DNA of 64,000 bases from Umbellularia californica (GCA_028538565.1 JAPQWN010000002.1:62257699-62321698); one strand, 5' to 3'. Positions 45,237 through 57,163 are shown, counted from the stretch's first letter. Made by a program: numbers and translations. Notes: generated by a model from the sequence alone, not told the origin.

Positions 45237-46089
45237 AACCCATCCTCTTCCATTTACTCTTTTTCCAGCACAAGCACAAACCTAGGGTTTTCCCTTTCCT
45301 CTTCTTCTTTTCCTTGCTACTCCATTGCCCAAATCCACACCAACCTTGCATCTTTTGAGAAATGGAGATCTCAACCCTCTTCCCCACCTTGCAAGCTTCT
45401 CTTTAATACCATTTGTGGAAGGATCTACTCAACTCAAGACCCTCCTTGAGCTCACCTTGTCCATTTGGAGAACCTACAAGTAAGCTTCCTCCCTAATCTC
45501 TTAGATTCATGTTCTTCTAGTCTTGGGAGAGCTCTATCTTCATTATTGAGAGTTATCTCTTCTTGTTTTTTTGGTTTGACTCATTTTAGGGTTTGTATTT
45601 GGGGGTTTTTGCTTGTAGCTTGGACCTTTGGCTTGAAGAGCTTGTTTAGAGCTTGGATTTCTTGTTAAAGACCTAGAGGCAAGTGGATTTAATGGATGTT
45701 TTATTTTTCAATGATTTCCATGATCAATATGTTTGGATTTATTGTCTCATTAATGATGGGTTTTACTTGCATTCATTATGCTATTAAATGCTTTTAGAAA
45801 GGGGTTGTTTAGCCCATTTATTGTCTTGAAATATGATTGATAGCCTTTGTTTTATCTTGTGCCTAAGACTTGAATGAATCTTTGTAATTGTAGTTAGATC
45901 TTTCCCTTTGTGAATGAATGTGGAAATGAATGAATGGATCGATGATTGGTGGATGTTGTGAGGAGTTTGGATGGGGTTTGTTGAAGATAATGTTGAGGTT
46001 CTTACATGCCCTCTATTGGTATGGAATGGAACCTCAAGAAAAATGGGTTTGGAAGAGAAGGAGAATGGAGAGAAGAACTGTCTACGAAA

Positions 46090-46375
46090 CCAGTTCTGGA
46101 CAGTTCGCTCGAGCGAACCTGACACTTCGCTTGAGCGAACTGCCCAGGAAAGGGTTCGTGTCATTCAGAGAGTTGTTCGCTCGTGCGAACCCAGTGCTCG
46201 CTCGAGTGAACTCTTCCAGCCGCCTTCTAGAGAATGGTTGGCTCGAGCGCACGAATCGTTCGCTCGTGCCATCCTGGACTGGGACAGGTCCGCTCGAGTG
46301 AACCCTCCCAGAAAGCCATTCCAGAGAGCACTTCGCTTGAGCGAACTCCATGTCCGCTCGAGCGACGTGTATTGT
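46090..46375 (+). repeat. Palindrome island (TTCGCTCGAGCGAA words) in solo LTR 4
   Basis: About ten words such as GTTCGCTCGAGCGAAC, TTCGCTTGAGCGAAC and GTCCGCTCGAGCGAC, with the spacer CATTCCAGAGAGCA. Homologous in position to the islands in the other solo LTRs. Confidence 0.9.
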
Positions 46376-47944
46376 TCATCCGGGGCCACTTTGGAAGGAA
46401 AAATGAAATAGCCTAACTATAGAGGGAGGTTTGTTAACATCCCTATCATGATGAGAAGACTTATAGCCGTTGTTTGAAGCTCGTTTGAGAAAGAGACTAC
46501 AATCACAAGAATTCATTAAAGTTTTGGAAACTCCTAAGTGCCTAAGGAACCCGGAATGTCCTCAAATTCAAGGAGTACCAAGTAATTTCAAAATAGGCAT
46601 ACGGGATCCCTATTCACTTGAATTAGTTTTTAACCCCGACACTGTCTTGACATTTCAAAAGGTTACTTCACCCTTTTATTCCCGAAATTTATGATTTGGG
46701 ATCTATCCATCCCGAAAACATTGAAAGTATACTCGTATTGTTTCACTAGTCTTGACATACATGCCCGACCTGATATGATAGTTGTGGCTTCGAGCACCCC
46801 CGTTTTGCCCGGTTGTAGTCTTGTACTTGATTTATTTTGTACATGTCTGGATTTACATGATTTGACCTATGAGTCGGCACCACTGAGCTTGGATAACCTT
46901 GTCAGTCTGATCCACTGACTCGGAAATCCCCCTCTTGTCCCGCCAGCTGCAGTTTGGATCCTGCTACCCGGTTTATTAACCGTGGTCTTGTCCCGATACC
47001 GCAGATTGCTACTGTGGTTCCTGATGCCCGGCTCACTACCGTGGTTATGTCCTGTATATAGTATATATGTCTATGTAAATTCATTGTACCTCCTCACTTC
47101 GGTGACTGAGGTCAACGCCTTGATATGCTTGCTCTATCACTTCAGTGATAGAGGATGTAGCTTTGTGTGGTTGCCACCTTACTCATTTCCTGAATTCCTT
47201 GGTCACCTTTACCTGTTTTACCTTGCATATATGTTTTTAATTAAATGATGCACTTACTTCATGAAAGTATTGTTTAGACAGGCTTAAATGTTTTCTAATG
47301 TAAATGCTTTGATTATCAAATGCTTATCTTTTCATCCACCTGCCAGACCGTCGTGTCTGATCCTTTGCTTTGGTACTCAGGTCCCATTATTGGTTTCCCC
47401 GAGGAGGAGTCAGAGGAGGCGGTCGGAGAACCGCAGCAGCTAGTTGAGTGGCGTGCCGACGATGTTATGTAAACATCCGGTCGTCGAGTTGCGAAACATT
47501 TTGGGGGATGTTAGAAACTATATTTTGGTGGTTATTGTTTTGTCTATATTGGCCTTTGTTGGCCTCTATTTTTGGGAATTGTAATTAAATGATATATGTT
47601 CTAACTTTAACAGTATTTTTGGGTTACGCTATAGAACATTGCTCATTCTGATACTTGTTATTTAAATGCAATCAGTCTTGTTATTATGGAAATGAATTTA
47701 CATGCTTGATTTGCTACACGCTTCCGCAATCATACTAAATGTTTATGTGTGTTGGAAAATCCTCACCGCGGACACCTGTGAGAAATCACGTGCACGGGTA
47801 ATGTGTGTCCTTTTATTAACCCGTGTATGCTTGATCATAAACATATCTTTAGTTATTGTCATCACTCCATATGATCGCATGTCCATTACTTAGTCCCGAT
47901 CCCGAATTTGGTCCCTAAGCCCGGTCCGGGGTCGCGACACTCTA

Positions 47945-49470
47945 GCTCAATCACTAGGACGATTTCTTCGTTCGAATCCCGAGAGATGAACGTCTTGGCT
48001 ACAAGTTCTGAGCAGCCTCCACCACATAATCCACAGGATGACGTAACCTCACGCATCCAACAATTGAAGCAAGGACAACAAAGAATTGAGGTTCTGATGA
48101 AAAACCTCCTTCTCACTTTACAGCGTCCACCTAACAATGAAACCGCTCCAAATCATCAAGATGACGAGGGCAATGCAGAAAACAATGAGTCACGCGCCCT
48201 TACCAAAAAGGACGTTGACGATATCCTCGCAAAAGCAAAAGAAGAGGATACCTTTAAGGAACATGGGATCAAGCCACCCTATCCTCTATGGATGGACTCG
48301 GTTCCGCTCCCTGCAAAATCCAAACAACATACTCTCCAAACATATATACGGAAAGGTTCAGTCAGACAGCATGTCATCCACTTCAAGATCCTAACAAGAG
48401 CTGTTGCGGATCAAGACGCCCTCAAGATTCGCCTCTTTGCAAGTACCCTAAAAGGTACAGCCTTTGATTGGTACTCTACTCTGCCGGAGAACTCCATTCA
48501 AAACTGGGTTATGCTGGAGACACGCTTCCTGACTCACTTCCAAGGTGAGGACCATTCTGTTACTATGACTCAGCTCTGCAGCCTAAAACAGGGAGAGAAT
48601 GAGTGAACATACGACTTCATTCATAAGTGAAAGGCAATGGCGTACAAATGCTCAGATGTACTGCCACAAGCGTCGCTAGTCGACATCTGCCATAACAACA
48701 TGAGAGCAAGAATCCACTCCATGAACATCGGCAACAAATCAAAGAACCTGGGAGAACTCCTCGAAGCTTCCATGGAAGCTGAAATGGTGATCAAAGACAT
48801 CAATAGTCAGAAACCATCAAAGAAAGAGCCGACTGCCATTACAACCTCAAAACCAAAGAAAAAGGAGGTTCTCAATGTGCAGACCAAGTCAGCTTCTCAG
48901 CAGCCAAAGAAAGCTGCAAACAAAGCTACGGGTAAAAAACCCGAACTCTCTGATGCCTTCAAAGAACGTGTAGAAAACAAATATCCATTCGATGAAGATG
49001 TTGAAGAAATCTTTGAGGCTCTTCTAGCAAATGGCAAACTCGCCTTGCCTTAGCCCAAAAGACCGGGAGATGTTGGCAAAACCAACGATCCTCAGTATTG
49101 TCTATACCACCAGATGATCTCACATCCTCTCAATCAATACTTCGTTGTGAGAGAGAATATCAATGAGATGTGGAAAAATAGAGTCATCACCTTTGACAAA
49201 AACTACGGCTTCGCCTCCGTCAACATGGTGTCACGTGGGCAAACTTCAAATTCACCAAAGGAGAAGATCACTACTTCATTCAAGGTGATAAAAATAGCAC
49301 AAAAGTCCGAAGAGTTGGTTCCCTATCCAACACCAGATGGATAACCCATATGGGTGCATCCCGATCTCCTAGAAGATGAAAATTGGGAGATCGTAAAAAA
49401 AAAAACCGACCGCTCAGCAGCGAAGGCAAGCTAAGAGACAACTCCGCAACCTCAAACAGCAGCATAAGTC
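47945..49470 (+). pseudogene. Gag middle and C-terminal parts of copy B
   Basis: One frame with RALTKKDVDDILAKAKEED, the gag-domain block DWYSTLPENSIQNW and the end TQLCSLKQGENE, then stops at 48604 and 48628. It continues with GELLEASMEAEMVIKD, DAFKERVENKYPFDEDVEE, a stop at 49051 and the Cys-His region QYCLYHQMISHPLNQYF. The last Cys of the zinc-finger-like motif, present in copy A, is Tyr here. Frame breaks near 49344 and 49400. Confidence 0.85.
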
Positions 49471-49528
49471 CCAACCAAAACAAAAAGTCCCTGAAAAGGT
49501 AGAAACCTCTTCCACTGCTTCATTAGGG

Positions 49529-50257
49529 GTGACGGAAGAATCCCTTCCCAAAACTTCAAAGGCAGTAAGAAAATTCACCCATGATAATTTCATGCCACCT
49601 CAATACAAAAATGAAACTACGCAGGGGGCATCATACTCCTGCAACTTTGTAGTTGGATTCTCCATGGATGGATACGAGTCCAGTGATACTGCCAGTGATA
49701 TCGATGAGTGGGAAGAATCCCTTGAAACAGGAGAATACCTCTCCGATGAGGAATGTATTCTCGAGTCTCATTTTATGCCAGTAATCTGGTATAACCCATT
49801 ACAGCCACAAGGATCTTGGTCTGATGATGAAGAAGACAAGGACGCTGCTCAAGAAAATGCTGTGAATCCAGCACCAGCCAATGCTCCAGTGGAACCAGAC
49901 ATGGGTGAACCACAAAGAGCAGATGACGAAGAAGATTTGGCTCCTATGCCTGATCTTGAAGAATATGCAAGAATCTTGCAACATCTTGCCATAAGGCAGG
50001 AGCATAGCATGTTGGTAGGTGCAGAGCATCGTTACTCCCCAGTCGAAACAGAATGCCTTGTAGTAATGTTTGTCGTACAAAAGCTGTGTCACTACCTGCT
50101 GTCCAACACTGTCTACCTAATTTCGAGGATTAACCTCTTAAAGGTCCTTGTCACAAAAACAGGTTCTCTCAATGCCCGACTGGCAAAATGGTCCATCCTT
50201 CTATTGCAGTTTGATATTAGGTATGTACCACAAAGGAAATCAAAGGCCAAGCTCTAG
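49529..50257 (+). pseudogene. Gag-protease linker fused to RNase H in copy B
   Basis: A 242-codon open frame. The first ~155 codons are the acidic linker (SMDGYESSDTASDIDEWEES, DLAPMPDLEEYARILQHLAI). At about 50005 it jumps in frame into the RNase H segment MLVGAEHRYSPVETE ... FDIRYVPQ. In copy A these parts lie 3.8 kb apart (about 14560 and 10745), so protease and RT were deleted. The open frame is chance or deletion-derived and no working enzyme is expected. Short matches (AGC/GCA) at the junction suggest illegitimate recombination. Confidence 0.85.
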
Positions 50258-50280
50258 CAGACTTCCTCGCAGAGCACCCA

Positions 50281-50860
50281 TTGCCTAAAGATTCTCCACT
50301 CATGGATGATCTCCCAGACGAATTTGTCTACAATGTGGAAACTTCCTTATCAAATGCTTCCTGGGACATATACTTCGACGGCGCAACCAAGACAAATGGA
50401 AAAGGAAAGCAGATATCGGGAATTGACATCCTCTTTGTTAGCCCCGACAAGTACATGATTCCACACGCTTTCTCGCTACTGGAACCATGTTCAAACAATG
50501 CAGCTGAGTACCAAGCCCTGATTGTAGGATTGGAAATCGCCCTTGAATCTGGTATCGCCATGCTGGAAGCTTTTGGAGACTTTCAACTGATCGTCAACCA
50601 AATGAATCAAAAATTTGAAGCCAGGAAGCCCGATTTGCTACCTTACTACAACAAGGCGTAATCACTTCGACAAAAATTCAACATCTGTCACATCACCCAC
50701 ATCCTCAGAGGTGAAAACATCCGTGCAGATGCACTGGCTGGACTCGCCGCATCCATGGCAATCCAAGAAGGGGAAAACATGCAAATCACAGTGTGTCAAA
50801 GAAGGATTCTCCCTCCTCTTAACACACACCAAGTAGTTGTTGAATGCCACTAAGTGGGTG
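50281..50860 (+). pseudogene. Second RNase H domain of copy B
   Basis: Reads ASWDIYFDGATKTNGKGKQ (first Asp block), PCSNNAAEYQALIVGLEIAL (Glu block), GDFQLIVNQMNQKF (usual GDS changed to GDF) and, after a stop at 50659, GENIRADALAGLAAS. It belongs to the extra RNase H typical of Tat elements. Better preserved than in copy A, but with stops and the Ser-to-Phe change. Confidence 0.85.
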
Positions 50861-51069
50861 GAAGTCGGACGTCTATCCTCAAACCTCTGATCGGCAACTG
50901 GAGAGATATGTTCATTGATTACATCATGTTCGGAATCCTACCTGAAGATCCAAAAGAGCGGGTAAGCATTCAAAGATGAGCCCCGAACTTTCATTTGGAT
51001 ATTCCTTCAAAAGCACTCTACAGAAAATCCTCCAATGGAGTACTTCTACGCTGCTTGTCACAACAAGAG

Positions 51070-52152
51070 GCTGAGGAAACTCTTAAAGAAGTGCATGCTG
51101 GTCTTTGTGGAGCCCATCAGGCTGGTCCTAAGCTCTACGATCAGATAAAAAGGTTAGCTTATTATTAGCCTACCATGGTAGCTAACGCAATGCAATTTGC
51201 TAAACGCTGCCAACAATGCCAAATTCATGGAGATTATGTCCACATGCCTCTAGAATGGCTACATCCAACAACAATCTCATGGCCTTTCGAAGCCTGGGGT
51301 ATGGACATCATAGGTCTTATCTCTCCCCCATCAAGCAAAGGTCATCACTTCATCTTCGCCGCTACGGATTATTTCTCCAAGTGGTCAGAAGCATTTGCGC
51401 TCAGCGAAACGAAGACCTCATCAGTCCTTTAATTCTTGCGCACCAGCGTTATTTGTCACTTCGGCATACCTAAAAGATTCGTCCATGATAACGGACCACA
51501 ATTCCGCGATCACAGATTCTACAGTTTCTGCGACAAGTACAAAATCCGAAGTTGTCCTTCGACTCCATATAATCCTACAGCGAACAGACTAGCAGAAGCC
51601 TTCAACAAGACACTCTGCAAAATTCTCAAGAAAATGGTCTCTAGTCACAAAAGAGATTGGGGCGACAAACTACCAGAAGCTTTGTGGGCCTATCGAACCA
51701 CCGTTCAAGGACCAACCCATAGCACAAATTCCTTAGTCTATGGATGCAAAGTTGTTGTCCCTTTGGAAGTACAAATTCCTTCCTTAAGGGTATCTCTGCA
51801 AAATGACATGACGCAAGAAAGCAATGTCAAGTTGAGACTCCAAGAGTTGGATAATCTTGATGAAAGACGGCTTGGACCTCTACAAAGCATTGAACTGTAC
51901 CAAGCACGCATGGCAGGATCTTTCGACAAGAAGGTCAGGCAACGCGCCTACAAAAAAGGTGACTTGGTTCTTGCAGTAAAAAGACCCATAGTCTTTGCCC
52001 ACAATTCCAAAGGAAAATTCGAACCAAAATGGGAGGGACCCTTCGTCATCTACAAAGTCTTCTCCAACGGCGCATACGCTCTTCTAAACATGGAAGGAGA
52101 CAAATGTATGCTGCCCATCGATGGCAAGTTCTTGAAGCGGTACTACCCTTGA
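51070..52152 (+). pseudogene. Integrase of copy B
   Basis: Zinc-binding part HAGLCGAHQAG ... CQQCQ (51090-51220), then GMDIIGLISPP (first Asp, 51300), a stop at about 51430, HDNGPQFRDH (second Asp, 51490) and RLAEAFNKTL (Glu, 51597). From 51436 to 52152 a 238-codon frame is open through KKGDLVLAVKRP and KWEGPFVI to FLKRYYP. The core residues are present, but the stops near 51168 and 51430 disable the whole. Confidence 0.9.
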
Positions 52153-52539
52153 AGACCTCCTCAAACGCGTCAAAGCAATGCCAATACGGCCAAAGCCTAT
52201 TTCCAGGTACTTGCTCGTCAAACCGATCATCCTCTCTGAAATTTTCATCTCCATGTTGAAATTTCCAAAAAAAAAAAAAAAAAAAAACTCTCAAAACAAT
52301 GCTTACTTTCATCGTTTCATTGTTCAAAAATCATCAAAATCCAAAAATCTAAGTTTAGGAGCCTCTTCCCAGACTTGACCAAAATTTTCGATCATTGAAC
52401 CCAAAATTCATGGTTTGAAACAAAAATCAGGACTCAGGAATTTCCACCCTAGTCCACCTCGGCTTTTATAACCAAAAATGGTTTTAAGTCAAAATTTACG
52501 ACCCTCGTGTCTTTAAAAAAAATGGTTTTTTAGAACCCG
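52153..52539. other. Spacer after integrase of copy B
   Basis: Non-coding; contains a run of about 20 A near 52267. Counterpart of 8261-8620. No gene seen. Confidence 0.5.
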
Positions 52540-52965
52540 TGGGGAAGCGACACTTAGTCGATACTCGCAAAACCCAAAAATCGGAAGGATACGAACCCCA
52601 TTGATACTTCCAAAACCCAAAAATCGGAAGAATGCGAACCCCATTCGATACTTGCAAAACCTCAAATTTCAAAATTGTGGTGAAGCAACATTTCAGTTGA
52701 TATCCACAACCCAAATTTAAAATGGTTCAAGAAAACCTCAAATTTCAAAAATCGCGGGAAAACGACACCAAGTCAGTACCCGCAAAACCAAAATTTTGGG
52801 GAAAAGCAGAGGAAGTGACATTCCATTGATACTCGCAAACCCAGCCCGTGAGGAAGCGACATTCCATCGATACTCGCAAACCGAATGAGCAAGGAAGCGA
52901 CATTCCATCGATACTTGCAAGACCATTCAGCGGGGAGGCGACATTTGGTCGATACCTGCATTTTG
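52540..52965 (-). repeat. Array 2 of copy B
   Basis: Units around GGAAGCGACATTCCATCGAT ACTCGCAAAC (minus-strand equivalent of 7690-8260). Fewer and slightly different units than in copy A. Confidence 0.85.
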
Positions 52966-52974
52966 AAAACCAAA

Positions 52975-53510
52975 ACCCGGCTATAAACGCCAAATTCGGC
53001 TATAAACGCCAAAATCCGGCTATAAATGCCAAAAATTTGGCTATAAATGCCAAATTCGGCTATAAACGCCAAAATCCGGCTATAAACACCAAAATCGACT
53101 TTCATGTCAACAAAATAAAACTTGGCTTTAAAAAATCTGGCTCCCATGCAAAAAAAAAAAAAAAACAGCAGCAAAACAAATTTTGGCTCTAACGCCACAA
53201 AATTTGGCTTTCATGCCATCTCAAAAAAAAAAAAAAACAACTTTGGCTTCCATGCCACAAACCAAAAACTTTGGCTCTTATGTCACAAATAAAAAAGCTT
53301 TGGCTCCCATGCCACAAACCAAAAACTTTGGCTCTCATGCCACAAACAAAAAAACTTTGGCTCCATTGCCACAAACAAAATTTTTGGCTTCCATGCCGCA
53401 AAGCAAATTTTGGCTCTTACGCCACACAATTCGGCTTCCATGCCATTCTAAAAATCGGTTTTCAAGCCATCAAAAACCAGGTTTTCGCCACAAAAATTGG
53501 CTTTAATGCC
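52975..53510 (-). repeat. Array 1 of copy B
   Basis: Units GGC, variable loop, GCC such as GGCTATAAACGCC, GGCTTCCATGCC, GGCTCTCATGCC and GGCTCTAACGCC, separated by A-rich spacers. Counterpart of 7110-7680; unit order and number differ. Confidence 0.85.
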
Positions 53511-53712
53511 CAAAACAACCCTTTGATAAAAGATTTTCACAAAATGACAATCTTTTGATCAGATTCTCAAACAAACATTCCCATCAGCTTTTGCTTAAAT
53601 TTGTTTTCATCAAAAAATGATTTAAGTGAAAAGAATGGGATACAAAAAAATATAGTACCAAAAATGTTTATAGATGGAGGTACCAAAAAAAAAATAGAAG
53701 AAAAGGAGTTTG

Positions 53713-55116
53713 TTACAACTCAAGAGCTCAATCCAACATGGTTTTCAACCAAAGATTCAACTCCTCAAGCAGACCCTTGGCCTTAGCTTCCAAAGTTTTC
53801 AGGCCACGCTGCTTCAAAATATTCCCATAAAATGTGGCCGAACGCCGCGACCCATCTGCAGCACGAGGAAGTTCTTCCCATAGGACCTGCCACTGCTCAT
53901 ACTCCTAAGTCTTCCTCCGGAAATTACTTTCAGCCTCCTTAACCTGGCGAATGAGAGTCTCCTCCTTGTCACGAGCCTCCACAATGGCGGTCCATTTGGC
54001 AGCAGCTTCTTCCTCCAAAAGCTCAAGACGCTGCCTAGCCTCGACAACCTCTTTATCAAGGCAGTTCAGGTCTTGCTTTAGCCTCATGATGGCCAACTTG
54101 GTAACGTTCCTCTCCTGAACGAATTGCTTCCGAGTCCGAGTGATCTCAGTCAGCTCAGCTTTGGCCTTGTTGGAAGGCTTCATAAACAGCTCATCAAAGA
54201 AGTCACCATCTGGAAAACTCTTAGTCTCCGTCCACTTGTTCCCCAAAGTGATGACTTCATCAACGAAATCCTTGGCGCTTGTAATGTCCAGACCAACTTC
54301 TTCGCTATCAGCAAGAATGTCCTGTACATGCTTGATCATGCCAAAGCCAGCTTCCAAGTGACCCGAAGAGAGAGTCTCGACCCATGAGCTCAAAACACTC
54401 TTCAACACCTTCTTTGCATACTGAAGGTACGACCCATACGAGGATTCACCATGCTCCGGCGCCCGATTGCCCATGTCATGCTCCATTGGAAGAGTAATCA
54501 ATAAACTCTTTCCAATCGAAGAAGCTGACTCGTTGAAAGTAGAAGAAGCCCCTACTCCTGGATCGGCTGCAGGTATCCCCTGTTCTGGCTCTAAGGAAGA
54601 CGTACCGAAAAGCACGAACCGCATAAAAAATCTCGGCCTCCCGCAGAATGGCCTCACCAACCTTCAGGGTGTGATCAGTCCATGATTCCCAGCTCTAGTT
54701 AGCACTGAAACGGCCACGAAGTCGAAAAGGCTTCACCCAATTGCTGCCGTCACCCCGAAAAATGTCAAGGCCCACCGGTCTCAAATCGACCGACGGATGA
54801 TCAGAACCTTGGTAGCCACTGGCTGGCATCAACATGTCTATACGGACAGGCGACTTCTATGCAAAACCGGAAGGGCCGCTAACAAAAACCCCGATCTTGA
54901 TCACATTGGTCCTCTTCACCCAGCTCGGAGGATCTTCCCTCTTAGGGCACGTGGGAGAAAGGCTCATGATTGAGATGGTCCGATCGAAGGTCGACCGGGT
55001 AGAAATAGTTCTCTCCTCACCATCTGCTGTGTAAGAGAACTGAAAACAACTCCTTTGGTATGTCAAGTCGTCAGGGACTGCATCACCGAAGAAGAAGGTA
55101 GGCTTGGGCACAATGC
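53713..55116 (-). pseudogene. PMD-type gene of copy B, lacking the PMD domain
   Basis: On the minus strand from 55116 it reads PTFFFGDAVPDDLTYQR, then PKREDPPSWVKRTNVIK, a TAG at the same place as in copy A (SAN, stop, SWESWTDHTLK), then EAEIFYAVRAF. At about 54604 it jumps to LEPEQGIPAADPGVGASS and the coiled-coil C-terminus, ending with a TAA at 53713. Compared with copy A, about 2.2 kb (A 3772 to about 6005) with the whole PMD core and the NLS-like cluster is gone. The first ~70 codons are cut off by CACTA-2. Confidence 0.8.
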
Positions 55117-55124
55117 CACTACTA

Positions 55125-55700
55125 AAAAAAAGGGCTTTTATATCGGCTAAAAACCGATATAAAAGACCTATTATATCGGTTTTTGAGTGAATTTCAAACT
55201 GATATAAGTACCCCCGATATAATATATAAACGAAACCGATATAATAAGTGTAATATTTCATATCGGTTAAGCCTAAAGCGATGTAATATTCATATGTATT
55301 TATATAATAAATTATTGTAAAACCGATATAACTTATAGCCAAACCGATATAACTTATAGCCAAACCGATATAATTTATAGTCAAACCGATATAACTTATA
55401 GCCAAACCGATATAACTTATAGCCAAACCGATATAATTTATAGTCAAACCGATATAACTTATAGCCAAACCGATATAACTTATAGCCAAACCGATATAAT
55501 TTATAGTCAAACCGATATAACTTATAGCCAAACCGATATAATTAATATATGTTATATCGGTTTCATATGGTTTTTTATATCGGTTTCATAATAACCGATA
55601 TAATTGATTAAGAATAACCGATATAAAAAATATGTAATGGGTTTGTTATATCGGTTTCATATGGTTTATTATATCGGTTTCATTAAAAACCGATATAATT
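55125..55700. repeat. Left subterminal repeats of CACTA-2, partly tandem
   Basis: About thirty AACCGATATAA/TTATATCGGTT motifs. Between 55320 and 55540 they form a tandem array of a ~20-bp unit, AACCGATATAACTTATAGCC, about ten copies with a regular every-third variant (TAATTTATAGTC). Confidence 0.95.
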
Positions 55701-55798
55701 CCACAATTTTTTTTTTAATATCAAAAGAACCTGCTGTACCACGACAAAAAAACCTGCAATATACCTCAAAATACTAACATCTAAACAACAAAAACCTT

Positions 55799-55830
<32 letters not shown>
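55799..55830. repeat. (TA)n microsatellite
   Basis: About sixteen TA units. Simple repeat. Confidence 0.95.
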
Positions 55831-55833
<3 letters not shown>

Positions 55834-56148
55834 AAATTAATTTCTATGTACATATAATATACACATGCATGCATAGTATAGTATAAATTAAAGTTTCTAA
55901 TGTAACTGTAACTACGCCTCAATATCAAATAAAAATTCGGCAGAGTCTCCTTTGTATTTTCGACATTTCAAAAACCTAAACCCTGTCATAACCTGAAAAT
56001 CAATATCAACCCTTCCAAGATATATATAATTTTACATATTCTGATCGAAAACCAATATAGAGGATAAAATATTCTCTAAAACCAATATAGAGGATAAAAT
56101 CATAAAATAATTGTTCAACCAGCACGTGCATGGGCAATTAGATTTTAC

Positions 56149-57163
56149 CTTCTCATTGCATTGCCCTAAGAGCTAGCTTATCAATGAGATACGTAGCAAC
56201 AGCTATTTGTCGCTTGGTTAGATCCTTACTCACAAAATCCTCTGTGTATGTCGCTCTAATGCCATGAATGTAGTCCTGCACATAAAGTTATGGGGTAAAT
56301 TAAAAGATATTGCGTGTCCAATGAAACTTCCAATTCATCTGAGAATCAACAGCAAAAAACACAAATTATCACCAATTCCACAAATAAAAACCATATACAA
56401 AACTTGCCTTCAACATCCTTGCTTTCTCGTATTTCTCTTTGTCACTCTGTCCTTTCAAGGAACTGCTTGCTGCTAAGAAGACATACTTGAATTCTTTTGG
56501 ATTGATTGGATCATTCCAAAATGCTAACCAAGTAACTGTATTGTCATGCTTTATCTCTTTCCACCTGAAAAGGACCGCAGAGACTCAGAATAATGATGAT
56601 GACCAAAACTCTTAATAATCTCTAATGCAACCACACATCTTCTGAAAGTATATAGAAATTACAGAACCTTTCACCAGGGATTGGACATTCAGGAATCGGA
56701 GCACCCTTTCCAATGTTTATTGTAATATCACTTGGCCGTATTCGTCTTTTCAACTTGCCCATCTGGAATCATGAAAACAAAAATAAGACCATCTAATGGG
56801 ATCAACTATCCAGGAAATTAAAATGGAAAGCAAATTGTACTGAAATTCCGTCTAGTCAACAAATGCACTACTCTGTGAGTTTGAGTTCAGGGAATCCCCT
56901 TTGCCCACAAAAACACCTGCATTTCCTAGTTCCCATTTTCAAGCGGTTTCATGCATTTTGGGAACATTTATCATATTTGTTGTAAAATGGGAGGTTCCAC
57001 ACATCCATTTCTTTGCATTGTTTTATACATTCATTATTTAGTCTGCTGACAACTATCTAAACTGTAAGTTATTTCCAGACAATAAGTTGCAAAAGAACCT
57101 TGGGATGCTCTCCACGGCCATGGAACAAAACAGTCCAGGTTATTCAACTCTAAAGTTTCCAAC
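56149..57163 (-). pseudogene. TOP1: Captured DNA topoisomerase I (type IB) fragment, four exons with introns
   Basis: Minus strand, in order: exon 57163-57099 (VGNFRVE, stop, PGLF, then frameshifted GRGEHPK); exon 56762-56668 (GKLKRRIRPSDITINIGK ... PIPGER); exon 56564-56408 (WKEIKHDNTVTWLAFWND ... KEKYEKARMLK); exon 56275-56149 (DYIHGIRATY ... KRQIAVATYLIDKLALRA). This is the central core of eukaryotic TOP1, which nicks and reseals DNA to relax supercoils. Exons join in correct codon phase; one intron uses a GC donor (GCAAGT at 56407-56402). Damage: in-frame TAA and insertion in the first exon, and a 1-base gain in the last exon just after LALRA. The catalytic Tyr region is absent. Introns show DNA-level capture, not retrocopying. 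Confidence 0.95.

Larger units (their letters stand above)
44726..47939 (+). mobile_element. Solo LTR 4 (same family)
   Basis: Starts TGTAAGACCCCGACCC and ends CCGGGGTCGCGACA, 3214 bp. Flanking pentamers are CCCCG (44721-44725) and CTCTA (47940-47944). They differ at three sites, all explicable as C-to-T or G/A changes, given that copy A reads CCCCA at the intact site. It interrupts the copy B gag. Confidence 0.9.
43186..55116 (+). mobile_element. Tat-lineage Ty3/Gypsy retrotransposon copy B (decayed, internally deleted)
   Basis: Plus-strand gag (43671 on), linker, RNase H, second RNase H and integrase (to 52152), then arrays 2 and 1 and a minus-strand PMD gene (53713-55116), mirroring copy A. 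Protease and RT are missing through a deletion at about 50005; the PMD domain is missing through a deletion near 54604. Solo LTR 4 interrupts gag and CACTA-2 interrupts the PMD gene, so the 3' end is outside the window. The 5' LTR was not identified. Confidence 0.8.

Noticed and set aside
52975..53560. Regularly spaced repeats resembling a CRISPR array
   Set aside because: Units are only partly conserved, spacers are A-rich and not unique, and the context is a plant retrotransposon.
54857..55531. 224-codon minus-strand open frame with IGLAISYIGL repeats
   Set aside because: It is the translation of the tandem AACCGATATAACTTATAGCC array joined to the start of the broken PMD gene; not a protein.
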